Assembly: GCA_018241325.1 (NCBI GenBank)
Contig: JAFEEB010000029.1
Coordinates: 64,459-128,458, forward strand
From: Pseudomonadota bacterium
GTDB taxonomy: Bacteria > Pseudomonadota > Gammaproteobacteria > Burkholderiales > Burkholderiaceae_C
Direction: 5' to 3'
DNA: 64,000 nt
Shown: positions 37,479-45,926 of the stretch, one piece after another
How the letters are laid out: every line of letters starts with the position of its first letter
Numbering within the stretch: position 1 is the stretch's first letter
Notes under the pieces: generated by a model
Told to the model about the DNA's origin: nothing
Database searches by the model: none
Seen by the model: only the letters and a program-made list of their open reading frames with translations
Translations under genes and position numbers: made by a program

Positions 37479-38351
37479 TCATCGCCAGGCCGGCGGGTCC
37501 GGCGTGTAGCGGCTGCCGGCCGAGCCCGGAAACGCCTGCGCATGCGGCAACGGCGGAGGATCGGTCGCGATGACGCCCATGGCCACCAGGTTCTCATGGC
37601 TGTCGTAGCGGATGGAGATGATTTCTTGAGGCCGCGGGCTGCGGCGATCGAAGCGGGTGTGGCTGACCCAGGCGCTTTCGCGCTCGCCGTGGCCGGTGCC
37701 CAGATGCGGTGCGGCCTGCCGGGGGCGGACGGCGCTTTCGCGGGCACTGCGGCCAGCGTCGGCCGCCTTGTCTTGCGCTTCATTCTCAAGCGGCGCGGGA
37801 CTGTTGGCGTTGGTGGTGGCATCGCCCGCAGCCGGCATGCGGCGGCGTTCCATCGGTGCGGCCATGGGCCCGATGAATGGCGGCGGCCGCAGCTGTTCGC
37901 GAAACACCGCCACGCCGATCACGCCCACGTTGTCCGGCCGTCCGGTGCGCGCGGCGTAGGAGTACGGCAGCGCGGTGAAGTGGAAGGCCGCCACTTCGGC
38001 GTCGCTCTTGCGCCAGCCGGTGATTCGGGCGTTCTGCCAGCCCGACAGCACGTAGCCGGACTGCTCCCAGGCGGCGGTGTCACCCGTGATGACATTCACC
38101 CCGTCCACGGACATGACGCCCATCACGCGCTCGCCGCTGGCGTTGCGCAGCTGAATGGCGTAGCGCGCGCCGGGGCGACCGGCGATCCACCAGTCGCTGC
38201 CGTGGCGATACACCGGCAGCGGCGCGCCGGTGTCGCGGTCGATCACGCTGACGTCGAGCAGGCGGCCGACCGCGTGTGCGGGCGCGCTGGCCAGCAGGGT
38301 GCTTGCGGCGAGGGCAACGGCGCAAAGCAGGGGGGCGCAGGACGATCTCAT
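37479..38351 (-). CDS. Exported protein of unknown function upstream of the ECF sigma factor
   Basis: A 290-residue protein with a signal peptide (1-27, ending AHA). The mature part starts VGRLLDVSVIDRDTGAPLPVYRHG and contains YVLSGWQNARITGW and AAFHFTALPYSYAARTG, which look like beta-rich secreted domains. The second half is charged and low-complexity. I do not recognise the family. It is transcribed toward the sigma gene with a 212-base gap and may be a target or partner of the sigma system. Confidence 0.75.
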   Translation of the reverse strand: MRSSCAPLLCAVALAASTLLASAPAHAVGRLLDVSVIDRDTGAPLPVYRHGSDWWIAGRPGARYAIQLRNASGERVMGVMSVDGVNVITGDTAAWEQSGYVLSGWQNARITGWRKSDAEVAAFHFTALPYSYAARTGRPDNVGVIGVAVFREQLRPPPFIGPMAAPMERRRMPAAGDATTNANSPAPLENEAQDKAADAGRSARESAVRPRQAAPHLGTGHGERESAWVSHTRFDRRSPRPQEIISIRYDSHENLVAMGVIATDPPPLPHAQAFPGSAGSRYTPDPPAWR

Positions 38352-38506
38352 GTTGGCGGTTCCGTTTCAGAGGTGGAGCTGACTGAAACGGAGTCCAGGC
38401 GCCCACGGGGTCAAGCCGTGGCGGCGGCGTTGTAAGCGGTGGTAAGTGCCGGCGGACCTACACTGCGACGCATTTCACCGTTCAACACCTTGCCGGTGCC
38501 TGCCCC

Positions 38507-38896
38507 ATGACCACGCTGACCCTGACCGAGCTCTACACCGCCGACGACGGCCACGCGCGTTTTCGCGACCTGCCTGTGGCGCTCTCCGAAGGTTCGCCAG
38601 CCGCGCGCCTGTCGCGCTGGATGGCATCGGGCGGCTGCCAGTTTCGTCACAGCCCGGTGGGCTTTGCCAGCGACTTTCACTGCACCGGCACGCCGCAGTG
38701 GCTGGTGGTGCTGCAAGGGCGCATGGAGATCGGCTTGCGCGACGGCACGGCGCGCGTGTTCGGACCGGGCGAGTGCTTTTATTCGAACGACACGCTGCCG
38801 GCCGGCGCCCGATTCGATCCTGCCGTGCACGGCCATCGCAGCCGGCTGCTGGGGGACGATCCGCTGGTGACGCTGTTCGTGCGCGCCACGGGCTGA
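38507..38896 (+). CDS. Cupin-fold protein
   Basis: A 129-residue single-domain cupin. The conserved strands FHCTGTPQWLVVLQGRMEIGL and GPGECFYSNDTLP match cupin motifs 1 and 2, but several metal-binding histidines are not conserved (DFHCTGTPQW has only one), so a catalytic metal is uncertain. The function is unknown. The dispersed repeat copy 3 follows five bases after its stop. Confidence 0.8.
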   Translation: MTTLTLTELYTADDGHARFRDLPVALSEGSPAARLSRWMASGGCQFRHSPVGFASDFHCTGTPQWLVVLQGRMEIGLRDGTARVFGPGECFYSNDTLPAGARFDPAVHGHRSRLLGDDPLVTLFVRATG

Positions 38897-38901
38897 TGGA
38901 T

Positions 38902-38960
38902 TGCTATTGATCAAATAGCTGCTCGCGCAGATCAGGAGAGCGCCAGAGGCCAAAATGACC
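38902..38960 (+). repeat. Dispersed intergenic repeat, copy 3 (longest)
   Basis: TGCTATTGATCAAATAGCTG then CTCGCGCAGATCAGGAGAGC and GCCAGAGGCCAAAATGACC begins just after the cupin stop. It has all parts of the element, including the AGAGGCCAAAATGACC right end, which the other copies only partly keep. Confidence 0.75.
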
Positions 38961-38993
38961 AAAAAAAAGGGCTTGCGCACAAGCCCTATTTTT
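38961..38993. terminator. Bidirectional rho-independent terminator
   Basis: AGGGCTTG / CAAGCCCT around CGCA, with eight A before and ATTTTT after, between the convergent cupin and helicase genes. Confidence 0.88.
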
Positions 38994-39013
38994 CGCTGCG
39001 TGTCGGTCGGCGT

Positions 39014-40816
39014 TCAGCGCCCGTAGCCGCCGCCGCGCTGCCCACCACCGCCGCCGAAGCCGCCGCGCCCGCGTGGCTTGTTGCGGCCACCGCCACCGCC
39101 CTTGCCGCCCATGCCGTCGATGCTGGTGCGCATCGGGTCGGGTTGGCCGACCGCGCCGTGGCTGGGGCCGCGCGGGGCGTTGCGGCGGCCGTGCAGGTTG
39201 GTTTGCAGCGGATCGATGTTGCGCGGCAGGCGATCGACCTCGCGCTCGTCCTCGTCGTCAAAGCCGAACTCGCGCGTGGCCGGTGCGGGGCGGGGCGGCG
39301 GGGCCTGGTGACCGGGGTTGCGCGGAGCGTCCGGCGCACCGTCCGAGCGGTTGCCGTTGCGTCCGCGACGGCGGTTGCGGTTGCGGCCGTTGCGCGGGCC
39401 CTGGCCGTCGTCCGCATGGGTGGCGGGGCCGCGCGGGGCGGGGCTGGTTTGTTGCGGCTCGCCAGCATCGCCCGCGTTGGCGCCGCCGGCGCGTGCCGGG
39501 CGCGGGCCCGGGCTCGTGCCGCGTCCGCGCTGGCCTTGCCCGGCCTTGTTCTCGCGGATGCGCTGCATCATCTCCTGGCGCGCGGCGCGGGCAGCGGCCT
39601 GCATCACCTCGCGACCGGGGGCACGCCCCAGGCCGCCCCACAGCGTCTGGCGACCCATGGCGATGGGCTCGGCGCGCTCGCCTTCGTCGGGGCCGAAGCC
39701 GTCCAGGATTTGCACGGGGATCTGCTGGCGCGTGAAGCGCTCGATCTCGTGCATGAAGCCTTCCTCGTCCATGCACACCAGGCTGACGGCCTCGCCGCTG
39801 GCGCCGGCGCGGCCGGTGCGGCCGATGCGGTGCACGTAGTCCTCGGGCACGTTGGGGATGTCGTAATTGACCACGTGCGGCAGCTCGTCGATGTCGATGC
39901 CGCGCGCGGCGATGTCGGTGGCCACCAGGGCGCGCAGCTCGCCGCTCTTGAACTCGGCCAGCGCCTGGGTGCGTGCGCTCTGGCTCTTGTTGCCGTGCAG
40001 GGCCATGGCCTTGATGCCGCGGTCGTTCAGGTAGTCGGCCACCTTGTTGGCGCCGAACTTGGTGCGCGTGAACACCAGCACCTGGCTCCAGTCGCCTTCG
40101 CCGACCAGGTGGGCCAGCACTTCCTTCTTGCGGTTGCGGCCCACGGGGTAGATGAGCTGCGCGATGCGCTCGACCGTGGTGTTGGGCGGCGTGACCTGGA
40201 TGCTCTTGGGATCTTTCAGCAGGCCGGCGGCCAGCGCGCGGATTTCGTCGCTGAAGGTGGCCGAGAACAGCAGGCTTTGCTTGTCGCGCGGAAGCAGGGC
40301 CAGCACCTTCTTGACGTCGTGGATGAAGCCCATGTCGAGCATGCGGTCGGCTTCGTCCAGCACCAGGATTTCGACGTGCGAGAGGTCCAGGTGGCCTTGC
40401 TGCTCCAGGTCGAGCAGGCGCCCGGGCGTGGCCACCAGGATGTCGCAGCCGGCGCGGATGCGCTCGATCTGCGGGTTCATGCCGACGCCGCCGAAGATCA
40501 CGGTGGACGTCAGCTCCAGGTGCTTGCCGTAGCTGCGCACGGCCTCTTCGACCTGCGCGGCCAGCTCGCGCGTGGGCGTCAGTACCAGGGCGCGGATGGC
40601 GCCGGATCGCGCGGCGGGGCGGCTGGACAGCAGCTGCAGCAGCGGCAGGGCGAAGCCGGCGGTCTTGCCGGTGCCGGTCTGCGCGCCGGCCAGCAGGTCA
40701 TGGCCTTGCAGCACGACCGGGATGGCTTGGGCTTGGACGGGGGTGGGCTCGGTGTAGCCCAGTTCGTGCACGGCTTTCAGGATCGCCGGTGCGAGGTTCA
40801 GATCGTCAAAGTTCAT
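39014..40816 (-). CDS. rhlE: DEAD-box ATP-dependent RNA helicase, RhlE type
   Basis: A 600-residue helicase. The N-terminal core (1-385) carries the Q motif ([14 protein letters not shown]), [23 protein letters not shown] and HRIGRTGR motifs. The C-terminal 200 residues are basic and rich in Arg, Gly and Pro ([32 protein letters not shown]), a likely RNA-binding tail of low order. It helps remodel RNA in ribosome assembly or decay, often in the cold. The gene is convergent with the cupin gene. Confidence 0.94.
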   Translation of the reverse strand: MNFDDLNLAPAILKAVHELGYTEPTPVQAQAIPVVLQGHDLLAGAQTGTGKTAGFALPLLQLLSSRPAARSGAIRALVLTPTRELAAQVEEAVRSYGKHLELTSTVIFGGVGMNPQIERIRAGCDILVATPGRLLDLEQQGHLDLSHVEILVLDEADRMLDMGFIHDVKKVLALLPRDKQSLLFSATFSDEIRALAAGLLKDPKSIQVTPPNTTVERIAQLIYPVGRNRKKEVLAHLVGEGDWSQVLVFTRTKFGANKVADYLNDRGIKAMALHGNKSQSARTQALAEFKSGELRALVATDIAARGIDIDELPHVVNYDIPNVPEDYVHRIGRTGRAGASGEAVSLVCMDEEGFMHEIERFTRQQIPVQILDGFGPDEGERAEPIAMGRQTLWGGLGRAPGREVMQAAARAARQEMMQRIRENKAGQGQRGRGTSPGPRPARAGGANAGDAGEPQQTSPAPRGPATHADDGQGPRNGRNRNRRRGRNGNRSDGAPDAPRNPGHQAPPPRPAPATREFGFDDEDEREVDRLPRNIDPLQTNLHGRRNAPRGPSHGAVGQPDPMRTSIDGMGGKGGGGGRNKPRGRGGFGGGGGQRGGGYGR

Positions 40817-41223
40817 CGGATGTGAATGCGCCGGTCTTGGCGGCGCGGCTGCCTAGGGCCCGATCCGGCGCAGGGCCGGCCAGTCAGGTGGGCGAAAGGC
40901 GGGTTCTTCTTGGGGTGGGCGCCGCGATGTGCAAGTTGCCGTGATCGGCAGCGGTGTCGCAAGGCGCCCCAGCGGAAGGGCTGGCTGAAACGGGGAACTG
41001 GTGAACCGTCAGCGCAGCGATTATCGCATGGCGGAGCGCGCGGGGGTGTGGGCGCCGATTCACCTGTTGCGGCCAGGCCACCGCGCAGCGCCGATAATCG
41101 GCGTCTGGCGGTTTGCGGCCGGACAGCACCGGCACCTGGAACCGCGCCTCTCCTTTTTGACCCTTTCTTGCCTCCGGCGCCTGTAGAACAAGCGCTGGGA
41201 GCTATTTTTTTGATAGTAAATCG
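40817..41223. other. Divergent intergenic region between helicase and ettA
   Basis: 407 bases without a credible gene. The right 60 bases hold the inverted dispersed repeat copy 4, which ends four bases before the ettA ATG. The rest is GC-rich with no clear promoter. Confidence 0.45.
41158..41216 (-). repeat. Dispersed intergenic repeat, copy 4 (inverted)
   Basis: Read on the minus strand: CTATCAAAAAAATAGCTCCC then AGCGCTTGTTCTACAGGCGC and CGGAGGCAAGAAAGGGTCAA. It is the only one of the five copies in this orientation relative to the downstream gene. Its left end abuts the ettA start codon, replacing a normal ribosome-binding site. Confidence 0.72.
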
Positions 41224-42885
41224 ATGGCCCAGTACGTCTACACCATGAACCGCGTCAGCAAGATCGTGCCGCCCAAGCGGCAGATCTTGAAGGACATCTC
41301 GCTCAGTTTTTTCCCGGGCGCCAAGATCGGCGTGCTGGGCCTGAACGGCTCGGGCAAGTCCACGTTGCTGAAGATCATGGCCGGCATCGACACCGAGATC
41401 GAAGGCGAGGCCACGCCCATGCCGGGCCTGGACATCGGCTATCTGCCGCAGGAGCCACAGCTCAACCCCGAGCACACGGTGCGCGAGGAGGTCGAGCTGG
41501 CCATGGGCGAAGTCAACGCGGCGCGCACGCGGCTGGAGGAGATCTACGCCGCCTACGCCGAGCCCGACGCCGACTTCGACGCCTTGAGCGAGGAGCAGGG
41601 CAAGCTGGAGGCCGTGATTGCCGCCGCCGGCACCGACAGCGAGCACCAGCTGGAAATTGCCGCTGACGCGCTGCGCTTGCCGCCGTGGGATGCGCAGATC
41701 AAGAACCTGTCGGGCGGCGAAAAGCGCCGCATCGCGCTGTGCAAGCTGCTCTTGTCCAAGCCCGACATGCTGCTGCTGGACGAGCCCACCAACCACCTGG
41801 ACGCCGAAAGCGTGGAGTGGCTGGAAATTTTCTTGCAGCGCTTTTCGGGCACGGTGGTGGCCATCACGCACGACCGTTATTTTCTGGACAACGCGGCCGA
41901 ATGGATCCTGGAGCTGGACCGCGGCTACGGCATTCCGTGGAAGGGCAACTACAGCACGTGGCTGGAGCAAAAAGAAGCGCGCCTGCTGCAGGAAAAGAAG
42001 AGCGAAGACGCGCGCATGAAGGCCATGAAGAAGGAGCTGGAGTGGGCGCGCCAGAACCCCAAGGGCCGCCAGGCCAAGAGCAAGGCGCGCCTGGCGCGTT
42101 TCGAGGAACTGAGCGACTACGAATATCAGCAGCGCAACGAGACGCAGGAAATCTTCATCCCCGTGGCCGAGCGCCTGGGCACCGAGGTGATCGAGTTCAC
42201 CGGCGTCAGCAAGAGCTTTGGCGAGCGCCTGCTGATCGACAACCTCAGCTTCAAGGTGCCGGCCGGTGCCATCGTCGGCATCATCGGGCCCAACGGCGCC
42301 GGCAAGTCCACTTTGTTTCGCCTGATCGCCGGCAACGAGCAGCCCGACGCGGGCGAGGTCGCCATCGGCAAGACGGTGCAACTGGCCTTTGTCGATCAGA
42401 GCCGCGACGCGCTGGCCAACGACAAGACCGTGTGGGAAGACATCTCGGGCGGCCTGGACATCATCAACGTGGGCAAGTTCCAGATGGCCAGCCGCGCGTA
42501 TTGCGGGCGCTTCAACTTCAACGGGCAGGACCAGCAAAAGAAGGTCGGCACGCTCTCGGGCGGCGAGCGCGGCCGCCTGCACCTGGCCAAGACCCTGATG
42601 CAGGGCGCCAACGTGCTGCTGCTGGACGAGCCCAGCAACGACCTGGACGTGGAAACCCTGCGTGCGCTGGAAGACGCGCTGCTGGAATACGCCGGCAGCG
42701 TGATGGTGATCAGCCACGACCGGTGGTTCCTGGATCGCATCTGCACCCACATCCTGGCGGCCGAGGGGGATTCGCAATGGCGCTTCTTCGACGGCAACTA
42801 CCAGGAGTACGAGGCCGACAAGAAGAAGCGCCTGGGCGAGGAGGGCGCGCGGCCGCACCGGGTTCGCTACAAGGGGCTGAAATAA
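41224..42885 (+). CDS. ettA: Energy-dependent translational throttle protein EttA (ABC-F)
   Basis: A 553-residue ABC-F protein with two ATPase domains and no membrane part. Domain 1 has GLNGSGKSTLL and LSGGEKRRIAL, and domain 2 has GPNGAGKSTLF and LSGGERGRLHLA; both Walker B are LLLDEP. The linker at about 260-320 and the first start MAQYVYTMNRVSK match EttA. It binds the ribosomal E site and gates early elongation by ATP/ADP level. The repeat copy 4 occupies its leader. A strong hairpin follows the stop. Confidence 0.95.
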   Translation: MAQYVYTMNRVSKIVPPKRQILKDISLSFFPGAKIGVLGLNGSGKSTLLKIMAGIDTEIEGEATPMPGLDIGYLPQEPQLNPEHTVREEVELAMGEVNAARTRLEEIYAAYAEPDADFDALSEEQGKLEAVIAAAGTDSEHQLEIAADALRLPPWDAQIKNLSGGEKRRIALCKLLLSKPDMLLLDEPTNHLDAESVEWLEIFLQRFSGTVVAITHDRYFLDNAAEWILELDRGYGIPWKGNYSTWLEQKEARLLQEKKSEDARMKAMKKELEWARQNPKGRQAKSKARLARFEELSDYEYQQRNETQEIFIPVAERLGTEVIEFTGVSKSFGERLLIDNLSFKVPAGAIVGIIGPNGAGKSTLFRLIAGNEQPDAGEVAIGKTVQLAFVDQSRDALANDKTVWEDISGGLDIINVGKFQMASRAYCGRFNFNGQDQQKKVGTLSGGERGRLHLAKTLMQGANVLLLDEPSNDLDVETLRALEDALLEYAGSVMVISHDRWFLDRICTHILAAEGDSQWRFFDGNYQEYEADKKKRLGEEGARPHRVRYKGLK

Positions 42886-42907
42886 GTCCGAGCGGGTGCG
42901 CTCGGAC
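42886..42907. terminator. Hairpin between convergent ettA and the binding-protein gene
   Basis: GTCCGAGCG / CGCTCGGAC is a perfect 9-pair stem with loop GGTG. The minus strand side is followed by TTATTT. The T-run is weak, so it is only a probable terminator. Confidence 0.6.
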
Positions 42908-42910
42908 GGC

Positions 42911-43918
42911 TTACTTCTGGCGCGACTTGCTGATGGAGACGATCAGTTGCCACAGCGGCACCGTCTCCTCGATGAAGGCCTTGTGGCCCTCGGGCGTCAG
43001 ACGCCGTCCGCCGATCATGATGACGCCCTGGGCCTGCTGATCGGCCACGAAGGCAGGATCGGCCGCGGCTTGGCGAATGGCGGCGTTGAGTCGCGCCTGC
43101 ACCTCGGTGGGCAAGCCCTTGGGCGCGTAAAAGCCGTGCCAGATGGAGAGCTCCAGCTCGCGCGAGAACATGCGCCGCAGCGTGACGAGGCTCGAGAACG
43201 GGGCGGTCGTCATGGGCGTGCCCGTGGTTTGCGCGTAGCCCTGGACGGCCTTGGCGGCCAGCGGCGCCTTTACCGATGGGGTTTGGTCGCACAGCATGTC
43301 GACCTTGTTTTCCTTCAAGGCCGTCAGGGCGGGGGCGCTGCCTGGAAACTCGACCCGGGTGAAGGACTTGCCCGCCAGACTCTGCAAGAACAACCCGCAC
43401 AGGTAGGAGGCGGAGCCGGCGCCCGCATCCGCCAGCCGAATCTGGCTGGAGTCGGTGTGCTCCAGCCAGCTGGCGAACTCCTTGGCGGTTTTCGCTTCCA
43501 GGCCGGGGCGGCCCAGGATGACCATGGGCGACTCCAGCACCAGGCCCAGGTAGCTGAATGCGTTTTTTGGATCAAACGGCAGCTTGTCACCCAGTGCGGG
43601 CAGCAGCGCCACGTTGGTGTTGGTGAACAGCAGCGTGCGCCCATCAGGCTTGGCGCGGGCCACTTCGGCCAGGCCGTCCACGCCGCCGGGGCTGGGCACG
43701 TTCTTGACCGTGATCGGCGTGCCACCCAGGGCCTGGCTGAGCGGCTTGGCCAGGGCACGCATGGTGCGGTCGGTGGGGCCGTTTTGTGAATAGGGCACGA
43801 TGACCACGATCGGGTCGGCCGTGGGCTGCGCGACGACGGCGGGCGCACCGAACCCCAACACCAAGGCCGGCAGGCAGAAAAAAGACTGGCTGATGCGTCG
43901 GATTCGGGTGCAAATCAT
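42911..43918 (-). CDS. Bug-family (TctC-like) periplasmic solute-binding protein
   Basis: A 335-residue protein with a signal peptide ending at VVAQ (about 31). The mature chain starts PTADPIVVIVPYSQNGPTDRTMRALAKPL and has VKNVPSPGGVDGLAEVARAKPDG, typical of the tripartite tricarboxylate receptor family. Such proteins are very numerous in Comamonadaceae, and most lack an adjacent transporter, as here. The ligand is unknown, possibly a carboxylate. Confidence 0.88.
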   Translation of the reverse strand: MICTRIRRISQSFFCLPALVLGFGAPAVVAQPTADPIVVIVPYSQNGPTDRTMRALAKPLSQALGGTPITVKNVPSPGGVDGLAEVARAKPDGRTLLFTNTNVALLPALGDKLPFDPKNAFSYLGLVLESPMVILGRPGLEAKTAKEFASWLEHTDSSQIRLADAGAGSASYLCGLFLQSLAGKSFTRVEFPGSAPALTALKENKVDMLCDQTPSVKAPLAAKAVQGYAQTTGTPMTTAPFSSLVTLRRMFSRELELSIWHGFYAPKGLPTEVQARLNAAIRQAAADPAFVADQQAQGVIMIGGRRLTPEGHKAFIEETVPLWQLIVSISKSRQK

Positions 43919-44091
43919 GAGGGTTTGTCAGATGAAAGCAGACAAGCCCATGATATTTGCAACAAAACGAATCCGCAGCAGGGAAAGCCCGCACGCCGCT
44001 GCCCCGCGCCATCGGCCAACGATTGGATGATTGCTGCGGACAACAGATCCGCGCTATCCGCTGGCGTATCTTGCCCCAACGTCATGCGCCG

Positions 44092-44628
44092 TCACCGCTT
44101 GGCGGGTGCCAAGTCACGCACCGCCTTGAGGGTTTCATCGACGTGCCGGATCGGGTCGCTGCCCTGGTGGGTGAAGACCACCTTGCCGTCCTGCCCGATG
44201 ACATACGAGATGCGGTTGGCCACGCCGGGCAGCAGCGAGGCGGCGTCGTACGCCTTGATGGTCGCACCGCGCGGATCGGAGCCGACCGCGAACTGGTCGC
44301 GGCAGGCCTCGGTGGAAAAGCGCTTGAGCGTATCGATGTCGTCGTGCGAGATGCCGATCACGCGGGCGCCCAGTGCGGCGAACTTGGGGCTGGCCTCGGC
44401 AAAGGCGTTGGCCTCGATGGTGCAGCCTTGCGTGAAGGCCTTGGGGAAAAAGTACAGCACCACCGGTCCCTTTTTCAGGGCCTCGGCCAGGTCGAAGTCG
44501 AACGGGCTGCCGGCCAGCGCGGCGGTGGTCTTGAACTCGGGCGCGGCGTCGCCCGGTTTGAGCGCGGCCTGCGCGCCGATCGGCAGCAGGGCGGCAAGGG
44601 CCAAGGTGGCGACGCGCAGGTGTTTCAT
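44092..44628 (-). CDS. Exported peroxiredoxin, Bcp/PrxQ type
   Basis: A 178-residue thiol peroxidase with a signal peptide (1-21, ending AQA), so it acts in the periplasm. The peroxidatic cysteine is C69 in FTQGCTIEA; C109 in TEACRDQF is the other cysteine, possibly the resolving one. It is five bases downstream of a Bug-type binding-protein gene and should be co-transcribed with it. Confidence 0.88.
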   Translation of the reverse strand: MKHLRVATLALAALLPIGAQAALKPGDAAPEFKTTAALAGSPFDFDLAEALKKGPVVLYFFPKAFTQGCTIEANAFAEASPKFAALGARVIGISHDDIDTLKRFSTEACRDQFAVGSDPRGATIKAYDAASLLPGVANRISYVIGQDGKVVFTHQGSDPIRHVDETLKAVRDLAPAKR

Positions 44629-44633
44629 GGTGT

Positions 44634-45611
44634 TCAGTCCAGCTTGACTCCGCCTTCGCGGATGATTTTGCCGTACTTCGCGATTTCGCTCTTGATGTGC
44701 GCCGCGAACGCCGTGGGCCCGAGCCCGGAGGGATCGACCCCCAGCTTGGCAAGCGTTGCCTGGACTTCGGCTTGCTTCAGCGCGAGCACAGTCTTCTGGT
44801 GCAAGGGGTCCACCACCGCCGCGGGCGTTCCGGCCGGCACCATCAAGCCGAACCAGGCCAGCGTCTGGTAGCCCGGCACGCCGGCCGCGTCCAGCGTCGG
44901 CACGCCGGGCAGCGCCGCCACGGGCTTCAGGCTGGTCACGCCCAGCGCCTTGAGCTTGCCGGCCTGCAGCAGCGGCAGGGCAGAGGGGATGTTGATGATC
45001 ATGCCGCTGACCTGCCCCGAGGCGATGTCGGTCAATGCCGGCGCGGCGCCCTTGTAGGGCACGTGCAGCACCTTGATGTCGGCCATGGATTTGAGCAACT
45101 CGATCGACAGGTGCGAGATGCTGCCGTTGCCGCCCGAGGCCAGCGTCAGTTGGCCCGGACTCTTTTTGGCCAGCGCGATGAACTCGGCCACTGTCTGCGC
45201 CGGCACCTTTTGGTTGACCACCAGCACGTTGGGCGCGGTGCCGATCATCACCACCGGCGTGAAGTCGGCGACGCTGTCATACGGCAGCTTGGGATACAGG
45301 CTGGGCGTGGCGCCGTGTGTGGTGCCGTTGGCCAGAAAAACCGTGTAGCCGTCGGGCGCCGACTTGGCAACGGCGTCCGCCCCGATGCTGCCGCCCGCGC
45401 CCGGCCGGTTGTCAACCACGAAGGACTGGCCCAGCGAGCGCGTCAGCGCATTGGCCAACGTGCGCGCCAGCACGTCGGAGCCGTCGCCCGCCGTGCTGGG
45501 GACGATGATGCGCACAGATTTGCTGGGGTACGTTTGGGCGTGGGCGGATGGTGCGAGCAAGGCAGTCAGCGTGGCCAGCAGGGCGGCTCGAAGCAGTTGG
45601 GTATTGTGCAT
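44634..45611 (-). CDS. Bug-family (TctC-like) periplasmic solute-binding protein
   Basis: 325 residues from the ATG at 45611, with GAGGGAA directly before it; a GTG three codons upstream is the alternative. The signal peptide ends AHAQ. Mature motifs are SVRIIVPSTAGDGSDVLARTLA and VDNRPGAGGSIGADAVAKSAPDGYTVF, the classic Bug signature. It is in an operon with the peroxiredoxin. The substrate is unknown. Confidence 0.9.
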   Translation of the reverse strand: MHNTQLLRAALLATLTALLAPSAHAQTYPSKSVRIIVPSTAGDGSDVLARTLANALTRSLGQSFVVDNRPGAGGSIGADAVAKSAPDGYTVFLANGTTHGATPSLYPKLPYDSVADFTPVVMIGTAPNVLVVNQKVPAQTVAEFIALAKKSPGQLTLASGGNGSISHLSIELLKSMADIKVLHVPYKGAAPALTDIASGQVSGMIINIPSALPLLQAGKLKALGVTSLKPVAALPGVPTLDAAGVPGYQTLAWFGLMVPAGTPAAVVDPLHQKTVLALKQAEVQATLAKLGVDPSGLGPTAFAAHIKSEIAKYGKIIREGGVKLD

Positions 45612-45672
45612 TTCCCTCACGATGGTTTGTGGACTCTACCGGGTCGCGAGAACAAGGCGCGATCGCGCTGCC

Positions 45673-45738
45673 TCAGTGAAAATCTTCCTCGCGCTGATGC
45701 CGCACCGCGTGCGTCGGGCGAACGCGGTAGCGCGTCAA
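45673..45738 (-). pseudogene. Possible truncated toxin (RelE/ParE-like) remnant
   Basis: A 21-codon minus-strand frame from TTG at 45738 reads MTRYRVRPTHAVRHQREEDF and stops. The first residues look like the start of a RelE/ParE toxin (T-x-Y-R-V-x-x-T), after which the match is lost. The TTG overlaps the stop of the antitoxin-like frame by two bases, the usual arrangement in toxin-antitoxin pairs. Very short, so uncertain. Confidence 0.25.
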
Positions 45739-45926
45739 CTTCGCCCCGTCGATCGGGACGAGATCTTGCTCGCGAGCGTCTTGTCCAGCTTATGTCGAAG
45801 TCGCGCGATGGACTGCGCTGGCGTGACGTAGTGACCGCATTCGCGTGCCGCCGTCAGCGCTGCGATGTCACGCGCCACAAATGCTTGTTGCGCCAGCCGG
45901 TCCTGAAGGTCATATGCCTTCGTCAA
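45735..45926 (-). CDS. Possible antitoxin-like small protein downstream of the Mrr gene
   Basis: A 63-codon minus-strand frame from a TTG at 45926, overlapping the Mrr stop region by 17 bases. It reads TKAYDLQDRLAQQAFVARDI then ALTAARECGHYVTPAQSIARLRHKLDKTLA. The second part resembles the C-terminus common to RelB/StbD-type antitoxins (xxGxYVxxxxxxARLRxKL). No DNA-binding part is clear. It may be a remnant or a small active gene; the start codon is weak. Confidence 0.35.
   Translation of the reverse strand: MTKAYDLQDRLAQQAFVARDIAALTAARECGHYVTPAQSIARLRHKLDKTLASKISSRSTGRS

Noticed and set aside
40826-41248. Possible small gene in the helicase-ettA gap
   Set aside because: The translation is low-complexity and runs into ettA in another frame, with no ribosome-binding site.
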